From NCBI GenBank assembly GCA_033675545.1, contig JAWDGP010004033.1, forward strand, positions 231,001 to 295,000: a stretch of DNA of 64,000 nucleotides. Reading direction: 5' to 3'. Numbering within the stretch: position 1 is the stretch's first letter; every line of letters begins with the position of its first letter. Below, piece after piece: positions 27,315-44,748 of the stretch. Below the pieces are notes generated by a model. The model saw only the letters and a program-made list of their open reading frames with translations. It was not told the origin of the DNA and ran no database searches. Made by a program: the position numbers and the translations under genes. This DNA comes from Elysia crispata (taxonomy: Eukaryota; Mollusca; Gastropoda; Plakobranchidae).

Positions 27315-27600
27315 TCACATTATTATCTTCATCATCTCCATCCTCATCATCATCAGCATCATAACTGCCACTTCAACCACCATCATCATTATAATCCTCA
27401 TCGATATCATCATCGGCATTGTTTTATCCCGACATCGAGGCACTTATCATCATCATCATCATTATCAATATCAACATAAGCAACATCTCATCGTCATCAC
27501 TATCACAAGTTTGTATCACCATCACGATTTCGGTGATCATCAACGCCGCGATCACCAGAACCAACACCACCACTACCATGATTTCACCACTATCTTGTTT
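27315..27600. repeat. Degenerate (ATC)n region
   Basis: Imperfect CATCAT/ATC triplets with many substitutions. They give open His-rich, Ile-rich or Ser-rich frames that are repeat-derived. Confidence 0.8.
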
Positions 27601-28228
27601 TACAGTCACCAAGAAGACGCATCCATCATGCCTACGATGGTGGTATTTTTATCGCTCTATTTCTTTTGTAGGTCACGCTCTTCAAAGCCTCTCAGACACT
27701 TCTGCTTAATGTTCTCAATTTTCTTTCAAAATCCTATTCCGGCGTCCCACAGGTGATAATCATTTTATCTTTTTTGAAATCTTCCCTTTTTTTTTTTGTT
27801 TTATTACACTTCATATCTCATGCATTTAAATGAATAGGGACTAACAATTCTATTATTCCTTTGTCTCTGATTCTGTTGGCTTATAGAGTGTTTGCTTGAA
27901 TTTTTTTTATTATTTTTTAATTAGTGCTTCTTGAATCGTCTTTGTCTCAAACATGCAATTTACAGAGACGAAAATTAAAAGAAAAATGGGAAAAAAAGGA
28001 GAAGACTTAAACACGAAATCGTCGCCTTTAAACGTACATTGTACGTGAAGTAACCTTTCCCGTGACCTGTGAAACATCGCCCATGCTCTTTACGATAGAT
28101 ACGAGGAAAAGGTTAGGACAAAAACTTTGAATCAGTTGTGCTCACGGTGTGAAAACAGAGTTGTATACCTTCGCCCTTTAACGATGATTGCTGTTTGGAT
28201 CCAACCCTTGACCCCCCGACCCCTTTCC

Positions 28229-28229
28229 C

Positions 28230-28303
<74 letters not shown>

Positions 28304-28409
28304 CCTCTCTGTATTTCCATCTCCTTGTCTCTGTGCTGCACTATCTCTCATCTATCTATCTATCTGCCTGTCTGTCTACCTTCTCTGTCGTAGTCTTCTA
28401 TTTTGCTCG

Positions 28410-28508
<99 letters not shown>

Positions 28509-28510
28509 CC
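28229..28510. repeat. Two (CT)n blocks with CTAT spacer
   Basis: CT runs at about 28229-28297 and 28414-28502. The spacer contains (ATCT)n and (CTGT)n units. Confidence 0.96.
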
Positions 28511-29283
28511 TTCCCTTTCTATCGTTCAGTTCAAATTTTATCTACCTCTCAACACAACAGCACGCCCTTTCATATAAATTTCCGACTCTTCCTTGTGACA
28601 ATACTCGCTATCTCCCCTGCCCGTTCTATTTTTGACCACTCTTTTCCCAACTGATGCTACATACAGCGCGATGTCACAATCTGCTGCTCTCTGCTCACTG
28701 CTCAGCTGCCAGATAATACAACATCGGGCACGGGATTACCTGGGGAATACGTGACCCCTTTTGGAAGCCAGCACGACGCGAGTCTGTCCATGATTATTTT
28801 CCTTGGAAGGGATCACGCGATGGCCCTCGAGGTTAATTAAAGCACTGTAACGCTTCCAAAAATAGTTCTTTTTTACGATGTCGTGCATGTAATAGTTGAT
28901 TACCTGCAAAATACTTACTCACACAGTAATTATTCTACAGTCTGAAACCTAGTCGAAAGGAATCAAAAAAAAAAAAAAAGATGCTTGTCATTCGATGTAG
29001 AGTCGGAAAATTTGTTTTGATCTATAGTAATATTGCTGATTTTGTTATTTCCAACTCTAGTTTAAGATCGCTCTAAACGCTAGGTATGAGGCGACAGAAT
29101 CTAGCCTTATTCTTAGTCTTCCATCTTTAGCTAGGTGTAGGGTTTTTTTCCCCAACTTCAATGTATTTCACCCTCAAACTCGAATATTTGATAATTCAAG
29201 TTTTAGCTGTCTAAAATGCCCCAAATAAAGGACTTGTTCTGATTTCTTTTTCATTGATTTAAATCAGGGTTCTTTGTTCAAAG

Positions 29284-29400
29284 TTTCTTTGGTATCTATT
29301 TACACGAATCAAGAGTTCTATTAAAGTTGAAAAAGTCGAGAGAAGAGCGACGCGATATGTCTCCAGTTTCGGCGTTGTCACTCAATCCCCGAGAAAGAAC
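29284..29400 (+). pseudogene. LINE reverse-transcriptase C-terminal remnant
   Basis: One open frame reads KSSIKVEKVERRATRYV at about 29311-29361. This closely matches the conserved 'IEKVQRRATR' signature downstream of the reverse-transcriptase core in many non-LTR retrotransposons. Frames then shift and stops appear. No RT catalytic block or 3' tail was recognised. It lies just upstream of the first recognised YIPF5 exon, probably in a YIPF5 intron. Confidence 0.5.
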
Positions 29401-29659
29401 TTCGCTCTTTTTTTTTCTCTCGTTTTACCCAATTGATTTTATGTAGAAAGCCTTGTCATCGGCGCTATGCTTTGCTTGGTCCTACTCCTTACATATCACA
29501 TTCTTTAGTTTATCTTATTCTAATAAACCATGAGATTGCCTTATAATTATGTTGGGCTGGACTTGCAAAAATCAACGCACAAACCTATCCATCATTTTTG
29601 TTTTGGTTTGTCAAGGTGAATAATTCTTGATCGCTATTTAGAAGCAGAAAAACCAGTAC

Positions 29660-29662
<3 letters not shown>

Positions 29663-29744
<82 letters not shown>

Positions 29745-29750
29745 AATTTA
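29663..29750. repeat. (TA)n followed by T-run, just before a YIPF5 acceptor
   Basis: About 33 TA units, then about 15 T bases. The T-run supplies the pyrimidine tract of the acceptor at 29774. Confidence 0.95.
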
Positions 29751-29774
29751 CCAGTGTGGTTCTTGTTTCCTCAG

Positions 29775-33676
<3,902 letters not shown>

Positions 33677-36290
33677 ATCTGCTCTTTTTGCTTATTATGA
33701 ACAATGCAATAGAAATTGAGTGGTGGCTGTAATGGGGAAATTAAGCTCTAGGGAAATGCTTTACTCGATGTCTTTGTAAAGAGTTTGTTACAAATTTTGG
33801 AAACAAATCGATGCGAGGGATGTTGAAACACCATTACTTTAACTTCATCATGGTGGGAAAGAAGACTACTTGATGTAATGATAGAAGGTAATCTTTATGA
33901 CTCCTATTATAGTTCTCTAATTCCTCTCTTGTGACTTCCAATTTTTGCACGAAAAACACATGGAATATTAGATCATGATAGAGATTTAGAAAATTAATCG
34001 TTTTCTCTTGAACTTCATTTGGATTGGGAATGAATGACAGGAACATAAGTTATTAACGAACAGTGCAATGAGAATGTCTTAAAGTCTTAAATGTGAATCG
34101 TGTTAGTAGCATAAAGTATTATTAAGTAATGGTTTGCCTCTGGTTTTTTTTTTTTTTTTGTCTTTTGAATGTTTGCAATAATAATATCATGTACTTTGTT
34201 TTCATGCCTCGAGTAAAATTTGCAGTTTGAAAATTGCAGTAATGCACAGTTATGGCAGCATACTTACATAAATATCTTTTCACATAACTTTCACCTATGA
34301 AGTTAATGTAGAAGGTAACTCAAATGAAAAGAAAGGCTTGCCTAAAGTTGTGAGAGGTTTCATTGTCTAACGTCATTAAAAAAAATAGGAGATGCTCTGA
34401 ACTTTTGCCCCTCAATAATATGGGCATGTAATTAAAAAAAAAATCATATTTTCTGTCTTTACGTGTACATGCTTTTAAATGAGAATGAGAAAAATGCATG
34501 CTTGCTCTTTGGATTCTAATCCGAAATGCTATTAAACTGTTCACATAGGGTCTCAATTTTCATTCAATATTACAATGTATTATCAAGCAAAGTCTGTACA
34601 TTTTGCATGCTGAAAAAAAAAATTAAAAAAAGTATTTGATGCGATAAACTTGAGACTTAAGTTTCTTGTTGTGCACATATATACTATTTTTCAAACAGCC
34701 TAATCAGTAATGTTTCTTTAATGTCAGCATTAAAACCACTGCTCATGGTGGACTGGGCATTTATAAAAGACACAACAAATAGAATTTTTCCCCGTTACTG
34801 CTCAGAAACCAATTTCTTTTTGAAAACTGGATTTTTCTGAAATGAAAATTGAACATGGGACTCCAAAATGAGTACCTGCTGTGTCTTATGAAATCTTAGG
34901 AATTTTTGCATAACCCATACGGTTTCTAAGAATGTTTTTGTCAGCTTTAGGTTGGCCACTAGACTTGCCCATCAGCATCACTAACCAAAACATATTTTGA
35001 AAAAAAAAAAAAGAAAAGTTTTTGTGTTTCAATGATATAGCCAGAGATTTCCTATTTTCCAACAAACCGAACAACTTTCTACAAGCTTCTCTTATGTCAT
35101 GTCATCTTTCCATTTTTCTCCAAAAGGAAAATAATGTCTAACATGTTTCTGTTAAAAAAAAAAAAAACACAATTTGATCTTAAGTCCACATTTTTGTGAT
35201 CTTTATATTGTACAAGTGCTAGTTCTAATATTTTTCTTTATAATGTGCAGAAAAATAGATCAAGGGGATAAATATTTTTAAAGGATACTGTTTTCCATCA
35301 TTTATAAAGATTTATTCACAAAGAGTTCTCATCGGCTCATGTTTTTAATACTACAAAAATTATAAGTTTGAAATTTCGAATTTTTTTTGTTGGATGGCAG
35401 GCATATATTTGTTTTTTTACTTGAAGGACGCAAAAACTGAGTTACGTAATCATCAGCCTTTTACTTTATTTAATGCTGCTTATTATACATCAAATTTTGA
35501 AGTAACAGTGATGGAAAATCTGTTATTTTACTTTTTTTTTCCCCTCATATTTGGTTGAGGTCCTGAAAGTAAAACAAAATGATAAGTTATTTTCAATTTT
35601 GTGTGTATGCGTATGTGTGTTTTAAGGACCTGTATTCTCTACTTAACAGAAAAAAGTGAATAAAAATTTGTCAGGAGAAAATATAATATAGCTGATCTTT
35701 CTACTTTGAAAAAAAAGCTATAAAAGCAGTTTTATGGAACAGAATAGTAAGTTTCTTTAATAGAAATTTTTTTGTTAAAATGCACAAATAGAAGTAACTA
35801 TATGTTGCATCTCGAACAAAAATGAAAGGCATAAGTCAGAGGAAAAACACTGAATGCACTCTAACAGTTTGGGTACATGTGTTACTTAATCTTCAAATGT
35901 GTTCTATACACACGTTCAACTATAGACTGATATCTACGAATATTACTCTCTCAATTTACCCCAGATGTTAGAAAGTATCGAGCTTACAAAATCTTCCACT
36001 GTATACTGTTGGGTATTTATTGTATCTCGATATAAGATGAGAAAATGTGTCAAAAAAATCTTTTAGTACTGAAGACCTCATCTAACTTAAAGAGAATTTA
36101 AACCCTTCATCTTATGCTTTATTGACTATCTTTTTTAGACCAATAGTGAGAGACCTGTTAACTGTCAACTATAAGAAGATACTTTGAAAAAAATAGTTTG
36201 TTTTTAAATTTTCTCCCTCTTCGGTTTAAGCTTGCGTAGACTGAAATGATTCATGGCGTAGAAGATTCCCAAGCCTCTCTTAATTTAAGA
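33677..36290 (+). other. YIPF5: Downstream of YIPF5, possible 3' UTR
   Basis: AT-rich without exons. An AATAAA occurs at 35659-35664, about 2 kb past the stop. Whether the transcript reaches it cannot be told from sequence. Confidence 0.4.
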
Positions 36291-36291
36291 G

Positions 36292-36294
<3 letters not shown>

Positions 36295-36335
<41 letters not shown>

Positions 36336-36342
36336 GAGGGGG
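36295..36342. repeat. (GA)n plus G-run
   Basis: About 15 GA units followed by a G-rich run. Confidence 0.95.
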
Positions 36343-36907
36343 GATAGGGAGAGGCAGACTTAGAGAAAGGCTCATCATCATATCCCGACTGACTGGTTTT
36401 TTTTTTGTTTTGTTTTGTTTTTTTGGGGGGGGTGTTTTTTTTTTTTTTGATTTTTTAAAGAATTTTAGGTCGACATGAAACTATTATAGCGGCACGTTTT
36501 TTCTTTTCTTTCTTTCTGCCAGTTCCAATAAACCTGTCACTTAATTAGTAAGTAGGTCAAAACAGGTGAAGTTGAAAAGTCACCTGTTTGGTCATGAGAG
36601 TTTCTCTGAACATGAGCAGTCACAACCGCAGGCTTTGCCTGAGTAGAAATTTTTGTTTATTTAATTTTTCTTGAAAATTACTTGAGAACCAGGCAATCCG
36701 ATGAATGTTTAGTCCTTATACTTATAGATATTAATGATTGCAATGATAACAACGTTAACAATAGGAATAATAATTGTAATAAGGATGACTATGTTGGTGA
36801 TGATGACGATGATGGTTATAGTAATGAAGTTGTAAGGAGAAGACAAAGAATAGGGGAACGAGGTAAGAATGGAAAGAATATTCAAATTCTGATAATGTTA
36901 TAAGGAA

Positions 36908-36978
<71 letters not shown>

Positions 36979-36990
36979 TAATAATAATTT
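36908..36990. repeat. (AAT)n microsatellite
   Basis: About 25 AAT units, then degenerate AAT/GAT. Confidence 0.96.
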
Positions 36991-38738
36991 CAAAAATAAT
37001 TATAATAACAGTGACAAATCTAGAGGGGGGGCTTGCAATCTCCATCCGTCTCAGTGGACGTGTGGGCACTATTGACATCTCAGCGGCCACCGATTTTTTT
37101 TTTTTTAAAGTAAGGCGCCTTATGAACATTTAGTGCTTACTTTAGCTCTCAAACCTTGACAGAAATGGTCCTCTCAATGATTTATGAATGGGGCGCAGTC
37201 ATCAGATTTTCTCAGAAACAGAGACTGCTGACGACATTAATAACTCTCGGATCACATTTGTCATGCGAAAACCTTTTTAGTTGAGGAAATGTAGACAAAA
37301 GACTTGGAGGTGGAGAGCGAACCTTTGCAGAGCATATTTGGCTAACTCCTTACCTCCGTCTTCATTTTTGCATGTGAATCAATGAAAAGGTCTCGCCAAT
37401 GTCAGACTTTCAGGAGCTAGTCAAACATATGGGCAATATTTTTTTTACTCGACTGCGTTTAAAGTTTTGGACCATGGGTTTCAGCATTATTTTCTTTTAA
37501 AAGTATTGCTTTCTTTTCCAAGATCTTGTTATTCTTAGAAAATCGTTTAGTTTGCAGAGTAGATCAGCGTAGCAAAGAGGGAAGGAATGTTAGCACACCT
37601 TTCCCACGTCCCATAATTTTCCTACGTTTTTTTTTTTATTATTTTGCGACTGTGTGTCACGTCAATCTAAAGCCCCATTTTATTGGTCCTTGAAGGGCGA
37701 CCGCCAAAGGTAGCAATTTTAACTGTATGACTATCAAAAAGAAGTATCATTTGCATTGATTGGCAAAGAAAAAAACTCAGTATAATCGACAGAAATAGTG
37801 CTTTCATAAAGGAAATAGCTTTCTTGACAATGCAATACGTTCTTATTTGATTTGAGTGGTACCATTCGTCTCGGTATTAATCAGCAAGATGTCAGTTCCG
37901 AGATAGGACCTGTGGCGGGAGGTGTGCTTGCAATAATAGTATTGCGTGAGGATTGTACTACTAGTGACCAGGCTGAACTTCGGAATAGATGTATGTTTTA
38001 TCCAACCAGGAAAATCCACTTGTCTACAAATCGTCAGCTCTTATCGAATTGTACTGGCTAATTTGATCAATATTACCTCTACATGTATATGATCAACCTA
38101 TTTTACTACTGTATGACAGGTAATAGGTTAGCTATTATGTAGTGCAAGACTACTCGACAAAAGACTAATTTATTGATATCCACCCAGAATACTTACCCAG
38201 TAAATTTGAAAAAAAAAATCGATTTAAACTTTTATTTGCTTTCATTTGGTTTTCTTGAATATGAAACGGGGAGCTTACAACAGTAAGATTTGTTACGATA
38301 TGAGCCGCAATGGCGGAATAAATCAGTGTAGTGTGTCGCGTTTCCCTCTCAACGTTATGTTTACAAATATTATAATAGAGTAGCTTTTCGAACTTTGGGA
38401 TCTGTTGACGCTACGTATGATGCTTGTGACAGCCATGATGTTGTTTGAGAGCGCGAATTGATTCCACATGGCCAACGAGCGCAGGTTTTTTTTTTTTTTT
38501 TTTTTTTTTTGAGAGTTTAGGCTTCCCGTAGGGAATCGAATTTTTCAATGTTTTGATCATTTCATCTTTTCAAATTTGCTTTTTTTCTGCTATCTTCCTC
38601 TGCCACCCAACGGCATTGCCACAAAAAAAAAAAAAACAAAAACAAAAAACCGCTGTCTTGATTAAATTGCTTAGAAAGTCATACAAAGTCGGACTGATGA
38701 ATAAAATGTTAGTTCGTCTGCGTCAGCCCTCAGGCGAA
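36991..38738. other. Intergenic, no gene recognised
   Basis: Mixed single-copy-looking DNA. One T-run of about 24 lies at 38487-38510. No supported exon. Confidence 0.5.
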
Positions 38739-40470
38739 GTCGGCTGTATTTAGAAGCAGATCAAGGGGACTGATCTTGCCGTGGCGACAAGAAGTGCTCT
38801 CCTAAAAATAACTGTCGGCCACCCTCCACTTCTCATTCTTTTTTCCCTTTCCCCCTCTCGCATGTGGCTGTCACGAGTGTGTTCTCGGAAGAATTTAGAC
38901 TGCTAAAGTGTAAAGTAAGATTTTAAAACGAAAACTCATTTCCCAAGACTTAGCGCCGCAATAATAAAAGTTAACTTACTTCCTGGCGGTTATACGTTGA
39001 TGCGTTTTGAAGCATCGTGTACGAGGCATTGTAAAGTTATTATGTGAGCCCTATTTGTTAATTCGACCTTAGTCTCTGGTCTAGCTTTACTAAAGAAATG
39101 CAATTCATTGACACGAAATAGTTCAATTAGAAATACTCAAATTAAAAAGTCTTTTCTCCAAAGATAATTTGGATAAGGAATTAGTACATTGTATCAGTTT
39201 CTGTTCTGCAAAGCGTAAGATAATTATGAAGCACATTGTAATTTTTAGCATTAAAATGTTTTCGGTATGTCATGCTTTTCCTCTTTTAGCCTCATCAAAA
39301 ATACTCATCGTATTTTTTTTATGCAGATATCACTGTTGATGGTGGATTGTGCTAGTTTACATCTACCAATCAATCAATCCTCCTGTCAACATGACTAGTA
39401 TATATTGAGATAATGTTCATGTTTCACTTTCTTTTTTGTGCTTGTTTTTGCTTGATTTGATATAACCCATCCACAAAAAGGTGGTCTCAGGACTCTTCTG
39501 CATATCAAGCAAGTTTCACTTGGGCAGGGTGGATTTGAAAAGATGAGCTCTCAAAAATATCGAATGTAGGAATAGGAGCCGAACCCGGAAATCATGTCGG
39601 CTTTGTTGAGGGCAGATCAGAATGACTGATATTGCGGTGGCGACAAAAAGTCCTTTCCTAAAAATAACGGTTGGCGCCCCTCCACTTTTTACTTTTTTTC
39701 CACTTTCCCCTCTCGCATGTGGCCGGCAGTCACTTTGTGTACGGAAGGTTTTGAATGCTAAAACATGACGACTGTAAAATAAGATTTTAAAACGAAAAGT
39801 CATTTTCAAGACTTAGGGCATCAATAATGAAAGTGAAATTACTTCCAGACCGTAGTAAGCTGATGCATTATTTCGATGCATCGTCTCCGAGATATCGTAA
39901 AATTCTTATGAATTTGCTTATTCGATCTCAATATCTGGTCGAGCTTGAATAATGAAATTTGATAGGTTGACAAGAAACAGTTCAATAAGAAATACATAAA
40001 ATAATTTTAAAGTCTTTTGCAGGGATAATTTGGATAGTAAGTCAGTACAATATAACACATATTGTTCTGCAAAGAGCAATGTAATTTTTAACACTAACAT
40101 GTTTTAGACGTTTTATATTTTCCATCTTTAATTATAGCCTCATCAGATTTTTTTGAATAGATTTTATCATCGCAGTTTTAACAGCAGAATTGCTGATATC
40201 ATTCTTGATGGTGGAGTGGGTGAGTTAACATCTACCAACCCTCCTGTCAACAGTCCTGGAACATAATTATAGAGGAAATATTGTCGTGTCACTTTCACTT
40301 GTCCTTTTTTGTGTTTGCTCTGTTGAGTTGATATAACCCATCCACAAAAAGGTAATCTCAGGTCTCTTCTGCATATATCTCAAAGAAGCCCCAATTGGGG
40401 AGGGCGGAACTGAATGGGTGAGCTCTCAAATTTATCGACCGAAGGAATAAGAGTCGAATCCAGAAATCAT
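38739..40470. repeat. Tandem duplication of about 860 bp (two diverged copies)
   Basis: Copy A is about 38739-39595 and copy B about 39597-40470. Shared landmarks in order: gtcggct, gtggcgaca, cctctcgcatgtggc, aagattttaaaacgaaaa, tgatgc..gatgcatcgt-type words, gatggtgga, acatctaccaa, tgatataacccatccacaaa, gagctctcaaa, and a closing aaatcatttc/aaatcatgtc. Many substitutions and small indels separate the copies. No coding content is seen. Confidence 0.9.
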
Positions 40471-41902
40471 TTCCCTGCGCGTATCACAAGTGCCGGATTG
40501 ACAACAATTGTTATTTTAAAAAGTCATCCAAAAGCAGTCATTAATTTTCATCCCCAACGTTACAGATATTGTTTTGAGATTGGTCTCAGCATAATTTCCT
40601 AGATAATCATCGATAGGCTCTCTTGTTTCCTAGCTGCTCTGGTCCACCTGTGTCAAATCTTTAGAATCAACATTTCTATATTTATCATTACGAATATGGA
40701 TGAAGAATGGTGTTCTACAAGCCTTAGGCTTTGGCGATGTTTTATTAACTTTTTTTACTGAGGAGTGAAATTTTTGTTTTTCTTAGTAAAATAATAGCAC
40801 AAATATGCCGAAAGGGATTCTTTTTAAATTTAACCTTCTATTTCGCCTCTTTAAGTTAGGCACCTGGTTTATATTTTTTACAGAATGTTTATTTCCTAAA
40901 TTTCACTTGCATTAGATTGATAAACAGTTGTGGACATTTTCCTAACTTTCGAAAGGCCGATAAATCTTTTTTCCACCTCTCCCTCTTTTGCGTACTCTAT
41001 AATTATAATGGAGTAACAAACCAATGTGTTTCTCTTGTTTACACATTCGACTAAAGAAGCTCTACGTTCTTTGTTGGAGAAAAAAAAAAGACTCTTTACA
41101 GACGCAGTTAGATTATTGGGGAAAATTAATTCACTGCTCTTAACCTAGAAGTTTCTGCGTCTACATGATTTGTGCATTCATTTTGAAAATGCAGTATACA
41201 ATTCTTATTTATTGCGTATTCTTTTTCAGACTAGCATACAGTCTGAGTTCGGAGCCCCAAGATTATACTCAGCAGCAGCTGCCTACCTTTCAGAGGTTGA
41301 GAGGGGCCTCGGACTGCACTGCGCAATGTCGAGCTGTCTCAACCTTCTAACCAAATAAAGCAATCAAGCAATTGCGTAGCGACAGCCACATCCTTAGAAA
41401 CCGCTATTTGATGATCTACTTAGTGTACTGGTCTGTTCAAATACATCGATACAGCAACTCAGACGGTCGAAATCTTACAAACTCATTAATAATTCACGCT
41501 GCGTATTTCATCTTCATTGATTACGGTAGTGGAATCATACTTGTTTTGAAGTTTACCTGTTCATTTTATTCTTCCTTTTTGCTAAGAATATAATTATTAC
41601 TCATTACAACTCTACTGATTCTTTCAATTACATAGCAACATCAATTAACAAAATGGATATGGAAGTGTTTCGATAGATGTATATTTTCCCTTTCTTTTCA
41701 TGCGTTCCTTCTTATCGTGTGTTTTTATAACATGAATATAAAATGATCGCAAAATAGAGAATAGAGGAGAGGAAATGGGGACGAAATGGGGAGTGGATAT
41801 TTAAAATATTAAAATATACATAAGACGTGTGTGAAGAGAGAGTGTGAGAAATACACAATGTATACGTGAGAAGAGACGGTGAGGACTTTTTATGATAAAG
41901 CG
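40471..41902. other. Intergenic, no gene supported
   Basis: A short exon-like stretch at 41231-41355 has an acceptor-like TTCTTTTTCAG, an open frame of about 41 codons and an AATAAA right after the stop. It matches no family I know. Confidence 0.45.
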
Positions 41903-42038
<136 letters not shown>

Positions 42039-42258
42039 GTAAATGAAAGAAAAAGAATAAACAATTGTGTGCGCGTGAGTATGGGAGTGGCAATGATGAG
42101 TCAGATCAAGGGGGAGAGAACTGTGTATGTTTAAAGTTAGAAAAGGTTTGTAAGATAATGAATGAAAGAAAGATGGTGGATAGACTGGGTGTGGTGTGGA
42201 TTTCCATGAGGGAAATTCAGTTAGAAAATGAGTAAAATTACTTTACCACTGATGAAAT

Positions 42259-42273
42259 ATGAGTGAGAGAGCG

Positions 42274-42310
<37 letters not shown>

Positions 42311-42397
42311 AAGAGACAGACAGACAGACAGGATGAACTACAGACAGAGACAGACAGACAGACAGACAGAGACTCAGAAAGAGACACAGAAAGATAC

Positions 42398-42470
<73 letters not shown>
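42259..42470. repeat. Two (GA)n blocks with CAGA spacer
   Basis: GA at about 42271-42307 and 42397-42467, joined by CAGA and GAAA units. Confidence 0.96.
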
Positions 42471-42473
<3 letters not shown>

Positions 42474-42732
42474 CTTGATTGATTGATTGATTGGGGTGGG
42501 GGAGAAACAGACAAAAAGAGTCAGTGTTGATTGCCCTTTACAAAATGTGACCATCATCATTGGCCAGGACCACAGAATTATAGATTGGCCTTTATTTGTT
42601 TCTCACCTTCGTTCAAAGAAGAGAATAAAAGAAAGAAGTCCCAATTAATCAATCTCGCTAAATACTGATGGGGTGACTAGAATCTGCGACCTGCTGTAGA
42701 TCTTGGGAGCTTAGAGCTTGACCAATCAACTT

Positions 42733-43390
42733 TATATAGCTCTATATAATGATAACAAAGTAGTTCAGTTTTCACAGAGACGTTATTCAGAGCTAAATTA
42801 AATTTTAAAGCATAACGATTACAGTATAGTTATTAAGATTCACCCAATGTTATTTACGACTCAGTTTGGATTGATTTTTGCGTTTTAAGTCATCATCCGC
42901 AAGCATTTTACATTTTAAACTAGAACCCAGTCGGTATTTCAGAAAGAGGAAGTGTATTAAAACAACGAAAAATAACAAAATAATTGAGTTGAGATCGTCT
43001 ACTGTCATAAATATCGCAAAAAGATTTAGATGAAAAAAAAAAAAAAACCTCAAGAAAAACGCTCTGTTTTTTTTTTTTTTTTTACGCTATATAGCTCTAT
43101 TATAATTATAACAAATTAGTTCAGTGTTCATAGAGACGTTATTCAGAGCTAAATTAAATTTTAAAGCATAACGATTACAGTATAGTTATTAAGATTCACC
43201 CAATGTTATTTACGACTCAGTTTGGATTGATTTTGCGTTTTTAATCATCATCCGCAAGCATTTTACATTTCAAACTAAAACCCAGTCGGTATAGAAAGAG
43301 GAAGTGCATTAAAACAACGAAAAATAAAAAAAAAAGATTTAGATAAAAAAAAAAAGCCTCATGAAAAACGCTCTGTTTTTTTGGGGGAAA
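42733..43390. repeat. Tandem duplication of about 350 bp (two recent copies)
   Basis: Copy 1 is about 42733-43083 and copy 2 about 43086-43390. The core agacgttattcagagctaaa through tttacgactcagtttggatt is almost identical in both. The copies differ by single bases, an indel of about 40 bp and A-run length. No coding content. Confidence 0.93.
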
Positions 43391-43629
43391 ATGGGGGGGG
43401 AGATTTTTTGCGTCATTTGATAACAAAAGCCTTTAAAGAAGCAAAACATGTGACAATAAGAGCGTTTATAAAGGTCATAGATGATTAAAAACAACATCTC
43501 TCTTATGCTAAAAATTTTTTTTTGCTTTTTTATCCCGAGGAAACAGGAAATCCGCGTGGTGAGAAAATCTCTCGAATAGGGCTTTTTCGCAAAGCTCAAA
43601 AAAATACCTGCTGTGAAGAGAAGAGAGCG

Positions 43630-43658
43630 TGAGAGAGAGAGCGAGAGAGAGAGAGAGG

Positions 43659-43755
<97 letters not shown>
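43630..43755. repeat. (GA)n microsatellite
   Basis: GA-rich from 43630, pure from about 43672 to 43755. Confidence 0.97.
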
Positions 43756-43756
<1 letters not shown>

Positions 43757-44572
43757 AAAAAAAAAAAAAGCTAGAAAACTAGTGTCGATTTTTGTAGTTC
43801 AGATTCAAAGCGAAAAAAAGAATAATCTGCTCACCGAGATCCGGTATTTACAACAACAAAATATTTTTCATTATCTGCTCTGCGATAGGACCAGGGTATT
43901 GCTTAGTGCAAGTATTGATGTAATCTTTACGTAAACACTTTATTTTCTAAATCAAACCTAATATAGAATCAAAGTCATGATTTTACTGAGTCGAGAGTTT
44001 AAAGTAAGCGGATAGTACTTAATGTCTTCGTTGGTAAGAGTTTCGAATTTCTTCTTCAGTCTTGTTGGGGGTCAAATTGAAGCAAAATGATCAACAACAA
44101 TAATAATATTAATAATAAAAAAAAAAAATTATGGGATGTCTCTGTCAGTATGAAACAGTGTGAGAGGAGAAATGTTGGTCCCGACCATCTCTAGAACTGG
44201 ATATAAGAAGAATAAATTTCCTCTCATTAATATCAAATGCAGTATCCCTGCGGTTTGCAAAGCAGACCAGCTCTGACATGGCCCTGTCGGATGTCATGTA
44301 ACCACCGTCATAATTTTATGAGACTTAAGCCAGCTAGGCTTGTTTGTGCAACAGTATGTTGTTCTTCCATAGGTATCCTTCCACAATTTCTCATATCAAA
44401 GAGGAAATAATGGCAAATAACATTTTTTAACGGTGTGTGAAAAAAAATAAGAGACTTAAGAAAATCATTACAGGAATGGTTAATATAGCGATCTAACCAA
44501 CAAGGTAAAGACATTTTTTTTTCTAATACCTTTTTACAGAAGATGGATCATTTGTAAAAATGAAGTAAAAGT
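43756..44572. other. Intergenic, nothing recognised
   Basis: AT-rich. No exon, RNA gene or repeat with a recognisable structure. Confidence 0.5.
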
Positions 44573-44574
44573 TT

Positions 44575-44662
<88 letters not shown>

Positions 44663-44707
44663 TCTCTCATTGTTTCTCTCTCTCTCTTTCTTTCTCTAAC
44701 ACTCTCT

Positions 44708-44748
<41 letters not shown>

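Noticed and set aside
27672-27751. Possible 80-nt exon with AG and GT borders and a frame ending SGVPQ, recalling a reverse-transcriptase motif
   Set aside because: The motif is not followed by the expected GSVLGP-type continuation. It is too short to support either an exon or a LINE.
29754-29774. Coding start of YIPF5 at 29754 or at the ATG at 29778
   Set aside because: These bases lie at a 3' splice region. Homology requires about 100 more residues upstream, and the ATG aligns to an internal residue.
42650-42735. tRNA-like SINE head on the minus strand
   Set aside because: Box A and box B resemblance is too weak, and no A-tail or body was recognised.
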